Shown: piece by piece, positions 23,624 to 35,900 of the stretch
Layout: each line of letters starts with the position of its first letter
How positions within the stretch are numbered: position 1 is the first letter of the stretch
Assembly: GCF_026914265.1 (NCBI RefSeq)
Contig: NC_069131.1
Span: 6,657,001-6,721,000 of the forward strand
From: Mya arenaria
Taxonomy: Eukaryota > Mollusca > Bivalvia > Myida > Myidae
Length of the DNA stretch: 64,000 nt
Direction of reading: 5' to 3'
The notes under the pieces: generated by a model
Told to the model about the DNA's origin: nothing
Databases searched by the model: none
Seen by the model: only the letters and a program-made list of their open reading frames with translations
Position numbers and translations under genes: made by a program

Positions 23624-24361
23624 ATTAAAGGGACTCTGTCACATTTTATAGTTTAGATTTCAAAACAAAACGTCTGAATTGTGAATAAAATGATTATTTC
23701 AATGATAAAACATCATCAAACGTTCAAATGAGATCTCTGTGGATAATGATTATTTGAAAGTATAACAGAAATAGCTATATCTTGCTATTTGAGGCGGTGA
23801 TATATCAATTTCTGTTTAAATGCTGCTGTTTGATTTTTCTTTGTAAATCAATGAACAAAACTGAATTTGAAAAACAATTATAGTTGCTAAAAATAAAATC
23901 TGCGAGTAAATCCGTTTCATTGGAAATTCTCAGATATGATCTCATAATTTGTTTTCATCAGTACAATTTGCCTCGATGAAAGTTTGGCTTAGTGTGAAAC
24001 TAAGTCACATGGGATCAAAAACTAGGTCGCTAGGTAACACCTTGGAACACTATAGAGGGTAAATTTTCCATCAGGCGAGACCCTACACATACATTATCCC
24101 TGCACGAAATAAATATGATATTTAAGTCTTATTGTATAAGAAAATTACCATATTTTCAAAACTTGAATTATATTACAAAACTCTCAAGTACTATACGACG
24201 CATATCTTAGATAAATTTTCATGTAAATACATTTAAGGTCACGCTCTGATGAAATTTTGGTGTCCGGCATACACCCGCTCAGTATGATTTGTGAAAAGAA
24301 TAGACAATACTGGTTCCATCACATTTGCTTCTTTTTGTGGCTTCTAGTGGTGAGCCTTTAA
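23624..24361. mobile_element. Possible MITE with TTTAAAGG-type ends
   Basis: The left end TTAAAGGGACTCTGTCAC and the right end GTGGTGAGCCTTTAAAA are approximately inverse-complementary, and the 730-bp interior has no transposase frame. Ends of the form TTAAAGGGACTC are a common MITE style in bivalve genomes, but the pairing here is imperfect. Confidence 0.35.
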
Positions 24362-27300
24362 AAGAAAGTAGTCCTAACTGTAAACGCACATAAATGTAGC
24401 CTTAATATGGATATGCCGAGCTTTCGCACGGTTTAGAACCCGTACTAATAGTAAAAACCCGGAACTCAATAAAATGAAAGAACATTTTTGTCAAACTCTA
24501 ACGACAGCAGTCAATCACAAAAGGCTTTTAGAAAATAATGACATCCGCGATGACGGTATCATTTAAATCGGATACTCCTATTCGGAAACAAATATCAGAA
24601 CCTGGGTGCAAACCGGGAGTTATTTATACTAACAAGTATAATGTAGCCATTCGTTTTATATCTTGCGTCAGTTTGCATGCTTTTTCTTCGGAACGTGCGA
24701 ATTTATGTTAAAACACAGTTTCCAATTGTGATTATGCATGCCTAGGGCTTCTCGGAGATTGAACTTAAAATAACTATGTTCACATGATTTTGTTGATCAA
24801 AGTTACCCAAAGATATACTTCGTAAAAACCAAGCAGGTTTCAGATCATCACATTCCACGAAAGGTCACTTGTTTACTCTAAACTTTTGACTATATCCGTT
24901 TCCCTAAAGATAAGCTTACCTGAACTTAGGCGCTGCCTCTACGGGCTTGAAATATTATTGTCAGAAACGTTTAAGTTCGAGTTACTTATAAAATCAAGTA
25001 AGAAATACCATGAGTGAAAGGGGAAACATTTGTTCTATGATAATGCAAGTCTTTCATTTTATTTGAAACTACTGAATCTAATTCAGTTGTCGATTCATTA
25101 AATAAATACACAAACATGTAGAATGATATTGTCTACACTATTATGTATGGTGCTAGAATTATGCTCCCCAAAAAGCAAATATATTGTCTTATTGTTAAAC
25201 TTATGTGGTATAATGATTCCATCAGTAGATATAGATACACAACATAATTGAATGCACTAAATTCAGTTGTCCTACCCTTTTCAACTTTAATACTATACAT
25301 CTGATTAAGTACACGAATGCAATAACTGTTTTAAACTGTTCTCCTGCATATTTAAATGGATTTGTATTCATTCAATTATAGTCAGAAAAGGGAATTACTC
25401 TCGTTTGTAATATTCTTCCGTGCAATCATTATTTGATTTGATTTATTGATTTTTATTTCTAACATAATCATAGCAATACTTATCACTAAAAATTGTAAAA
25501 TTCACCTAGAAAATCATTCCATGTTTCATAGATTTATAATATCTTATGACAAAATTTCCGCCATATTTCTTCAAGCCCGCAATGTTCCAACTATGAATGT
25601 TTACATGCACAGAATCCCCCTAACTATCAGGCGTATTGCTATTAAAAGCATTGCTATGAGTCAATAGGCTTCGGCCACTTTCCTTTTCGATATTCGCCGA
25701 GATCGGGGTGTCCCCCGCAGCAGTCTCGTTCGGTAGACTGCTGGTGTCTAAGTTGTCGTTAGATTATACAATACTGAAATGGTTCTTATAGTGTTATGCC
25801 AACACTGCCATTATAATGTAAACCTTAAGACACTTTCTTTTCAAGAGTATTTAGTGCAGACCAAAGGCAATAGGTTAAGGATATATATGTCATGTTAAAG
25901 AATATCGGCGCATAAATAAAAACTTACAACGGGCAGGTATACAGGGATTACAAGAGTTAATATAACATTAGTTAGATCTAAGATATGCATCACTTTATGA
26001 TGTAGCGTACACTGTAGAATACTAAACTAACATCACGGTATGACAGGCTAGTTACAACTACAAAAAAACAATAAAACAGAATAACAAGGATAAACACATG
26101 GACAAAAATGTCGGTTCTCTATCAGGATTGCGCATGTTAAAACACGGTTTCTTAAAGAGTAGTTAATTTAAATCACGGAAAACAAGGCGAAACCCACCTG
26201 CAACACCCGTGAAATACATTATCGACGGACGCCAGTATAAAAAGACGGGACCCGCGTACACTTAGCAGCATGTGTGCACGGGAACTGCTTTTGGGGTACC
26301 AAAGCTTAAAAGTAAACAAAAAGAAACCCGTTATGTCCACAGATTTATTTAATTTAATTTTGAAAGATGGCATAAAACTTGCACGGCTGATGTTAAAGGC
26401 GGGAGACGAGGTGGTTGAAAACCTGTCATTCCTATCAAGTCCAAGGGTCACCATTATAGACCCTTCCAAGCGTCACCATAAAGACGCACCGTATTGTACA
26501 CTTAAAACACCATCAGTAGATAGACCCTGGTAACAACGGTACTAAACTGCCTAGGCGTATTAAATATTTTACGTATTGACTAAATGTAAATTGCCACCGC
26601 GCCTTCCCGGAACAAACGTCCTGATCCTCGGGTTCACGTTGGGTTATATATTCATGCATCATGGAAAGCTGAACTTGGATTCGGTACGTCATGGTCGACA
26701 ACATGAAGCCGTGCAGAAGATGGGGCAAGGTATGGGCATAATGGCAATGGTTTCTGGTGGCTCGACTGAAATAAACATCACAGACGCGAGCAAACAAAAC
26801 ACATTTAATTAAAAAGTTACATATGTTATGTTGAAGTTAAGATGACCGGGCTATGGCTCGATTCAAGTATACTGAAAGATATTGACAACTATGGATAACA
26901 TTAAGTTCTATACACACAAATGATAAACTGAAAACACACATATATACAGTTTATTATAATCATGTAAAGGGGGTGGGCTGGGCAGGGATTTGAGAAAACA
27001 TGTACAGGCTACCTTCTCGAAAGTTGTAGAAGAAAAGGGAAGTAACAAGGTAAACGCTGACGTCATCGGATAGATTCTAGAGTGATAGACTGGTTACGAT
27101 AGTATAGACTTGTATGGTAAAAGGAACTGTGCGCCGCGATAACGCTGGTTACATTAAGCTGTAACCAGAATTACAGAAAAATAGGATGGTCTAGAACGAA
27201 AATGTCCTTATGACATGTTCCAATGCAACAAGCTTGTTATGGCATTTTGCAACGAAATCTCTAAATAGTTGAATGAATGGGGTCTCTGTATTTTCCTTAT

Positions 27301-28449
27301 TTGGCTGTTAAGCGAGCATAGTTAAGTCTTTTAAATAATGGGTAATGGTACTAGTTACGTTTAGATGGCTGCCATGATTGAGACTATCTTAAGCGGTATA
27401 GTATCAAAATACCCAAGATTGCCATTAAAGAATTGGTAATGTTACAAGTCACGTTTAGATGGCTATCAGGATTGAAAGGATCGTACAAGATATAATCAAA
27501 ATTACCAAAAGTACTCTAAACTACCCGGATATTTTACCTCAAGAGTATCTTCTAATCGCATGGTTATGAAGAATGCACGATGTCAAATGCGTATGACTAT
27601 GAAGTCAAGGTGACAATATCTTGAAATTGATATATTAAGTACAAATTAGTTTGCCCTCTGAAGGAACAATACGTACTGAAATGTGATCATAATTTAATCC
27701 GTTTAAACTGCAGAAACATGTCTATAGCAAACGACCTATATTGTCATAAATGAAAGCACACGTGTTCAAGTTCAAGGACGCCAAACGGAAAGGTGTAAAC
27801 ACAAATAACAACTACGCGCAACAACAACCGTAGTATATTTTTTTTTTTATAAAAGTGAGCAATGTTGTTGAATAAAATTTCGAAACGGAAAAAGACAAGT
27901 GTATAGCATAAGCATTTAAAAGATCATGTTAAAAAGTATGTTTTTGGCACATAGTTTACTAGTACAAACTACCAAAATTGTACTAATTAAATGATTAAAA
28001 TTTGCTAAAAATTATCGTGATTAAAGATCACCAAGGAATCGACTAGTACCGTAATGCACATGATTTTCATTTTTATAGATTTGTTTTTATTAGATATGTT
28101 TTAGGTTTACTTTTATCCATTGATCTACATACTAAATTAATATTGACAAATACATGTTGATACATATTCCAACCAAAAATAGAAGTTCTTTAGGCCGAAA
28201 ATACACATAAGTAGTTCTATTTGCGTAGATTTTATTGCTGAAATGTTTCCTTATTTTCTGAGATGATATTTGATTTAACGTGAAGTATTGTGCCATTTTT
28301 AATGGTCGCGTCTTTCAAATACTACATAATTATAAACTATATGTTGCGGGTGTACAGCATGAATACTCGTTAACATTTCGAATCAAAACAAAAGAATGGA
28401 AGCGATAGTCTATGTAGAAGGGGCCAAAAATATACGTTAATTTCTATCG
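24362..28449. other. Intergenic with pieces of the duplication unit
   Basis: No gene supported. 26,170-26,220 resembles 41,110-41,160 (CACCTGCAACACC, TTACGGC-like pieces). 27,220-27,600 resembles 4,660-4,850. 27,330-27,400 resembles 41,300-41,360 (GTAATG...ACGTTTA.ATGGCT). An 87-aa ORF at 26,270-26,533 has a TATAAAAAG 26 bases upstream but is not conserved in the matching block near 41,110. Confidence 0.4.
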
Positions 28450-28760
28450 TAACGCAAATGTGCATTTCATATTTTCATAATGTCATCGCACAAATGTCGG
28501 AAATCAGGTTTTCCTTGTTTCAGGTGACAACAAACGCCAAGCTTTGCAAAATAAATGCTGATGTAAAATTGTACCTAAACACATTTTGCAAGGCCGCTGA
28601 TAATCATCTAAAATTCACCTTATCCTGCTATACATAACAACTCGCACAGTTAAAGGAGCATAGATACCATTATGGAACCATTATATTTCGTATTCACAAA
28701 AAAACGTAATTGACAAAAATTACAAAATCAGAGACTAATGGAAGACTTGCTGAAAAACTT
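28450..28760 (+). other. Duplicated upstream block U, copy of unit B
   Basis: It matches 8,090-8,450 (CAAATGTGCATTTCA, TGTTTCAGGTGA, GATAATCATCT, ACAACTCGCACAGTTAAAGG). It is followed, as in unit A, by 47-bp minisatellite remnants and then the gene. Confidence 0.6.
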
Positions 28761-28814
28761 TATTGATATAAATAACGTCATCAGAGAAAGAAAACACATG
28801 CAAGAAAAACGCAA

Positions 28815-29815
28815 GGACTCTCAACATTTGGTCTACGACCCGTTCACCTTCGAACGGTACTTTATCCATATTGCAGGTAAAGGTACCATTTCGCTATTGA
28901 CCCGTACATCCCCATAATTCAGGCACAGGCAACACTTGGTCTACAGCCCATACTTAGTCCATAGTGTATGAACCGCGAACATTTGATCTACAACCCGTGC
29001 TTCGTTCATATTGAAAATGCAACATTAGTCTACAGTCCGTACTTCGTCATTAATGTAGGTAAAGGCCAGATTTGGCCTACGACCCGTATTTTGCCCAAAG
29101 TGTATTTACCGCCACCATTTGATCTACAACCTGTACTTCGTTCATAGTGAAAAAGTTTGGTATAAGACCCGTACCGCGTCTACCATGAAGGTACAGTCAG
29201 CATTTGGTTCACGACCGGTACTTTGTTCCATTGTAGGTACAGGCAATATTTGGACTAAGAGCAGTTCATCTTTCACATAGTAGGTACAGACAACACCTGG
29301 CCCCAATATCACAAAAATACTTAAGTCAAATGTCAATCTAAATCTCAACTCAATTTACCAGATAAAACGCATACTATGACTGAACATCTTGCATGTTTTT
29401 ATACTTTTTGGAAGCGTATGTTCTCCTAGTATGTGTTGTTGAAAGGATTTTGTCAACATTTCGAAGAAAACTAATTCTAGAGCAAAAAATGTTCTTGAGT
29501 AGTTGTTAAAAACAATGAATTGTACTCAAATACATTTTTGGCTGTAGAATATTTTCCCCTTGGAATTTTGATCAATGGCGTTAAACAACATATTCTATCA
29601 TAGAATGTGCTTTTAAAAAGTGTAAAATTCATATATGATTTTTAATAACTTTTGATATAATGTGATGAATTGAGTTGAAATTGAGATTAAGATTTGACTT
29701 AAGTATTTTCGTGATATTGGGGCCTGGTATACGACCTGTTCGTCGTCCATAGTGAAGTCACTTATAAGATTTGGTCTATGACCCAATGCAAACAGCATTT
29801 AGTATACGGCACAAC
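28815..29815. repeat. Diverged 47-bp minisatellite, interrupted by a MITE
   Basis: Degenerate copies of the 47-bp unit (TTTGGTCTACGACCCGTAC, TTCGTCCATA, GTAGGTA.AGGC) at 28,815-29,300 and 29,723-29,815. They are more decayed than the 9,940-11,060 array. The gap is an inserted element whose removal restores a normal unit. Confidence 0.75.
29301..29722. mobile_element. MITE with CCCCAATATCACRAAAATAC ends and CCTGG duplication
   Basis: Terminal inverted repeats of more than 50 bp: the left end CCCCAATATCACAAAAATAC followed by TTAAGTCAAA, and the right end TTTGACTTAAGTATTTTC followed by GTGATATTGGGG. The flanks CCTGG at 29,296-29,300 and 29,723-29,727 look like a 5-bp target-site duplication. 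No transposase frame, so non-autonomous. A related, more decayed copy is at 31,126-31,537. Confidence 0.8.
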
Positions 29816-29989
29816 TATAAAAACTCAAATAAGATGCCATAAATGGTCGTCATGTCAACAAAGAAAGAAAAGTAAAAAAACATCCCCTCTATGTTACGAT
29901 TGAACATTTTTTATTTTTAAAAACACAAATTTTGCAAAGCACTAAAAATAAATATGTGACAGTCGCTTTAATGCTGTTAAAATGAATAT

Positions 29990-30139
29990 CTACTGAAGCT
30001 GAAACCTTCCTCTTCGTTTTCCTCTTTGAGCTGCATATATATATATGGTGGTGAAAACTGTCTTCATGTGCCACTTTGTTCCGGTTTTCCGAAGAAATAG
30101 GATGGAAACTTAGACGGTTGTTCTGAACTCACTGTGAAC
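29990..30139 (+). promoter_or_regulatory. Gene B promoter and 5' UTR block
   Basis: It contains CTGAAGCTGAAACCTT, a TATA-like CATATATATATATGG (30,034-30,046), GTGGTGAAAAC and CCGAAGAAATAGGATG, ending at the ATG. The block matches 44,490-44,615 before gene C (CTGAAGCTGAAACCTTAATC, GTGGTGAAAAC, CCGAGAAGATTGGATG), which supports a shared promoter inherited by duplication. The TATA tract is weaker in gene C. The transcription start is probably about 30 bases past the TATA tract. Confidence 0.55.
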
Positions 30140-30142
30140 ATG
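30140..30142 (+). CDS. Gene B exon 1 coding part, only the ATG
   Basis: The sequence GAACATG is followed at once by the donor GTGAGT. The next exon has no in-frame ATG at its start and its reading frame requires phase 0 entry. The same arrangement occurs in gene C (ATG at 44,616 followed by GTGAGT). Confidence 0.7.
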
Positions 30143-32889
30143 GTGAGTGTAGCGTTTACTTTGTTCAACATTGTTTTTTTTACCGGGGTACTAGTAAATC
30201 ATGTACGGAATCATTGTAAAATCATTGTTTTTTCTAGGTTTGTTTCAGCGATTCAGAAAATTTAACACATAACTAATAGCTGTGTTTATTGTATAGTGAA
30301 GATATGTTTCGCTCGTTGAATGTATGTAGGGCATTGAACTCTATGCCTCTAAACCAAGATGTATGTATTATATTTGACCACTTCACATTTCCATGTAGTT
30401 TCCACTGTATTCTTATGACGGGAACACAAAAATAGTTTGTAAAATACATTTATCAGAAATTTAATATTATGTTGCGAAAATACAGTTAATATATCAACAG
30501 TGTTATCAGCTCTCAATCCTTTTAAATAGTATATTCAGGACCTATGTGTTAAATGATTTAAGTGAAAAATAGCTTTGTGAATTTGGTTAAAATGGTACGG
30601 ATTCTGGATTTACTTATCCGTGTATACAAGTCTAAAGCAGCTGTAAAAAAATGTCCCGGTACATAGTAAAACCAGTGAAACCCAGATCAGTATGGTAAAA
30701 ATATTTTATATCCCAATCGCATGCTATTTTTATCATTCATTGAGTAATGCAAGTGTAATTCACTTTTGATGCAATCCTATGTTATGCTATTTCACATTCC
30801 GTTTCGACCGATGTTTTTAATGTTTATACGTGAGTGTAATGCGCGAGAAACAAGCACGGCGGATTCAATTCTATTGAGTTGTTCAGAGGGTGAACCGTAA
30901 TTAAGCCTAATTTTTCGGAGCTGCTCCAGCTCCTTTACAGGTTCCGTAACATAAACAGATAACCAACCACATTTTAAACTGATTTGAACAGGGTCCTTGG
31001 AATATTGCAAAAATCTTATAATTCTGGTTCAAGATGGTCGAATATGGTATATCTGGAGTGTTTTGTGTAAATTTTGATGTCACTTGGCTTATTGTTATCA
31101 AATAAATGCTAAAATTGAAAACCGGCCCCAATATACGAAAATACTTAAATCAAAACTTTATCTCAGTCTCAACTCATTTAACCATATAGAATCAAAATTA
31201 ATTAAAACTCATATATGGTTTACACCTTTTAAAAGTGCATTATATCAAAGAATATGTTGATAAACGCCTTTGGTCAAGATTGCAAGGAAAAAATATTCTA
31301 TAGCAAAAAAAGTAAAAAAATCACTGTTTTAAAACAAGTATTCCATTACTTTGTTTGCTCTGAATATTTTTTGTTTTAAATACTGACTAAAAATATATTT
31401 TTCAGCACATACTAAGGGAAAATAAGATTACAAAAGTATAAAAAGCATGCAGAATTTTGAATCATACTTTGCTTTTATATGGTATATTGAGATTGAGATC
31501 TATGTTCACTATACTTAAATAGTCGTGTTGACACGGGAAGGAACTCCAGACCTCAATTTCTCAAAACTTAAGTCCCTTATAACAGGATTAAGCTAAACTC
31601 ACTATTTTTGGTTTTCAATAATTTGGATATTATTTACTTCTTTAAGAGTTTTTATACTTTAGATAGGAATAATCTATATGTTAGTTAAATTAAACCATTT
31701 TTCATTTATCAAAACTCCATTCAAGTATGTATTTTGAGTAATTGAAATAAGCTACTGAAGCCTGTTAAGCTTAAGAAGTTTCGAGAAATTTGGGCCTGAC
31801 TACTTGTGGTTATTTAAGGATTACGTTATGTTGTACCATGTTTGCTTACTAAGACACATGTTTCAGGAGTCCACGTACTGGCTACTTGCGGTTGCGGTGG
31901 TGATGTCGATGTCCTACGTTTCTGTTGAAGGCAGTAAGTTTATTAATGATTAGTGACATGGAATGAGCCACAGAAATGAGTCATTAGGATAAATATGTGG
32001 TGACTTGATTTTACTAGATATTTTGTATCAGAAGTATACAATAGTAACTATTTAAAGTATACACAATATTCAACTCAAGAAATCTTACAAGATATAAAAT
32101 ATATGTTTCAGTCCGATCACATGGACCTTTTTTCAGTAACAAACATTGCCCACAGGGGTTGATGTCTTAACCCACAATTTATCTTCCTGCAATCTACTTC
32201 CCAATCGTCTAGCCTGATCATGTAGAAATAAATCTTCAGCTCTGTTCAGCTATGTACATTGAATAAAACACTATTTGTTTTAATGTTCCTTGTGTCAAAT
32301 GTTGATTGCAGATAAACAAAATGAAAATAATACTGTACGATGTACGACGTTAATTACAATAGAGAAACGCAATGGTAAAAACACTAGTTTTACCAAACTG
32401 ATGTAAATGTGAGTAATGGTCCAAATCTGTTGTTTGAACGTCCACTTAAAAGTCACAGACATTATTCATGTCTTAGCTTGAGAACGGTACAAACATTCAT
32501 TATGTGCCGCATTATCCGAAACTACATAGTAATAATAAGTACGCGGTATTTACAAACTCGTTATATATTATTGCAACGCGCGATTCTTTAGCAAACGAAG
32601 GATTTTCGGTAAGGATGGCGGGTGCTTACAACCTCAATAATGTACATTTTATCTAAAAATAAAGTAGACATGAACTAGAATAGATATAGATTGTTATGCT
32701 TTCGAAGTTAAATTTCGCGTATCTAGAACTGCAAACACATAGTTTTTTTTCTTTTAAAATTTCAGCTCCGGGTTCTAACTGTACAGGCAATGCAGACATT
32801 TGCGCTGACAATGAGACATGTTCTGACCCAACATGTGTAACTAGAGGTATAAGTCAAATGTATCTATTTATTTATTTGTTATTTTTAGT

Positions 32890-32988
<99 letters not shown>

Positions 32989-35900
32989 TTCGTATGTTTC
33001 GCTCAATAATTCTCACTAAGGCGTCCCGAGTTTGATTCACGGCCTTGGAATATACACCCTGGTACAGGTATGGCGTCACCATTGCGTCATTTGTACGTCC
33101 GTTGTGTGGAAAATTCTCATTAAAAAAAATAATGTTTTTATGACTGATAGACATGTTTTCACATGCTCAATACACTGTAAATAAAAAATATCATTATTCC
33201 TGAAACTTTTGTACATTGAGTATCTGTTATTGCTTGATTTATCCTTTAGAATAGAAATTTAAGCATAAACTGCTGCCCTATAGTTGAAAGGTCATTTTGG
33301 AAGAACTGTCATGGCGGACTGTACAAATTTTAGAGTTTGTTTTTCAAGTGGAGAGATTTTTCTTAGGAATAACTTGACCCCCCTTTTTATTGGCTTAGTG
33401 GGTAATTTAAAGCTTGTACTTTAAGAATATATATGTTTATCATAGTCTGCATTCGCTCGAAATGCCTTTGAATGTTGTCTAAAAATACTCATTTTACATT
33501 GAATTATAGAGGAAATGACAATGGTGGTGTGTAACCTAAAAGGGACCAAACTGCTTTGTTTAAAAAGTGTTTTGTTTTTTTTTTGGCAAGAAATGTATTG
33601 CATTTCACTATTTCTGGCAAATTTTCACAATTAAATGCATTTATCTTGTCCGGTTGATCAAAATATGCTTTATCCTGGTTTTCACAACTTTCGCCTAAAA
33701 ATTGAGTCGTCTGCAATCTTACGAGCACTGAAAATGTCCATATTTGGTGAAAATTTGACTGCGAGAACTTGAAATGTGTGCAAAGATGTGTAGAACTGCC
33801 CCATATGATGCTTAGAATACCATTTGAGTCCAGGTTCAGTTTAAAAACCTCAAAGAAAGGCATTTTGGGCCAAAACGCCTTAGGAAATACAGACGCACAG
33901 ACACTTGGGTGACAGGCAGTGAAACTGGAAAACCTTACACAGACTATCAGATTGAGCTAGTTTTGGATGCATTTATGTATGAAGGACTAATCGAAAGTGT
34001 TTTTCATAAAAAATGCAGGGACGGGTTTAGTTATACAGCTCAGCAGCTCACCATATTAACACCATTTGTTTTACATGCAAGCCAACACATCAGACACCGT
34101 CTCATAGTTGTCCGCATTAATGGCTAATTGGTCGAACAACAGCCACATGTCATTTAATCCAATATGCCCTAATAACAAGTCTCTCCCAGTAACGTTTTAG
34201 AACAACGCGAGCGCCTAAGCCTCTAATAGGCATGTCTGCGGCATGAGCGCATATCTTTGGAACACTAAAACATACTTATTTTTTGTACTCAGTATGTTTC
34301 GTTAAATATGCTTTAAAACATTGTAATCATAGAAATTGCATTTGAAAATAAAAACTACTTCTGCTTTGTAAAAAAACATTCGAAAAGCACAAATAATAAA
34401 TATATCGCGTTATAAATTTCCTTCCATGCTTCTTTGTGTGATAACATGTTGTCAAAGCGGCACGCTGATGCTTCTTTGTATGATAACATGTTGTAAAAGC
34501 GGCATGCTGATAGGGCTTAAGTTATGTTACATTGAGAGTTTTACATAATACCAATATTCGGGGCTCCCCAAATCGTTTTTAAATTCGCTAAAATACATTT
34601 GATTCTTCTTAAATTGAACGTGCTATATTTACTTCATATAACCATATCTTTATCTCTCTTATAATCATATATTATTTGTTCACATGTCATATCATCGTAG
34701 CTTAATGATTTATCTTTTATTCAGAATACAACGATGGTTGCCTATTTCCCGATAAGTGTCTTTTGGGGCTTATACGTTATTCGGACACCTGTAAAACATC
34801 CATGAAATGTGTCTGCGTGACCATATTCTCCGTGTATGTGAACATTTTCAGCAAAGGTCAGTGGTCTCTATAATATGCATGCATTCTTTCATTGATTCAC
34901 TTATTCATTTATTCATCATGTATTTTTATGCAGTTATATCATAAAAACAAAACGCTACTTTTCTAAATGAATAATTAATAATTTATATGTCATCATGTCC
35001 TTCTTATCCAGGATCCTGTAAAACGGGGAAATTGGGAGACAAGGGCGTCTGTGACAACACTACAGGCAAATGTGCCTGCACTACAGGTTACTCGTGGGAG
35101 GCGGAGAAATGCAAAGCCAATGGTCAGTGATTTCGAAGCTATGTCAGTATTCAGTTGATTGTTATAATTTACTTGTCTTTTCTGTACATAATTAGACGTT
35201 TATAATTTTTTTTTATTTATGTTCAAATGGATTTGTATGCATTAAATGTGTCATGAAGACCATTTTACCCCTTACGTTTAGATTTCTCTTTATCTTAAAT
35301 ACTTAGTATATCTGTACACAGCCTATTGTCTGATCTCGTCTTCATTTATCAACTGTGCCACTGGTTACGAACAGTCTTGAATCTGAGTTCAGACTCAAGT
35401 GGCATAACTGGAATTCCTCATTTCACTGTAACTTTCTTTCTAGTTGCATTTAAATTGTACAATTATTCACATAAATTCTTGTTAATCAAATGGAAAAAAA
35501 AATCTTTGTAATTTAAAAATAGTGTTTTTCTGAGTATGAGTCTAGACTTGGACTTGAGTCTGTTTGCAATCATGGTCTTTGATCTTATCTTAATGTTTGT
35601 TTTAATATTTTTCAGGATACGGCCATGCTTGCACTGCCAACGAGGACTGTAAATCGGGGAATTTAGGAGACAAGGGCGTCTGTGACACCACCACTAGGAA
35701 ATGTGCCTGCATAACAGGTTACTCGTGGGAGGCGGAGAAATGCGCAGCCAATGGTCAGTGGTTTCGAAACAATGTCAATATTTATTTGATTGTTTTAATT
35801 AATTTGTCTTTTCTGTAAATGGTTAGACGTTAACAATTGTTTTTATTTAAGTTTAAATGTATGCGTACATATTAAATGTGTCATGAAGAACCTTTTTTAC

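Noticed and set aside
26270..26533. 87-aa ORF with TATAAAAAG upstream as a small gene
   Set aside because: The ATG would lie almost at the transcription start, and the related block near 41,110 does not keep the ORF.
32887..32988. Telomere-like (TTAG)n
   Set aside because: It is a tetranucleotide, not TTAGGG or TTAGG, and lies inside an intron.
33504..33863. 119-aa minus-strand ORF in gene B intron 3
   Set aside because: Antisense to the gene, no domain seen, composition like surrounding AT-rich DNA.
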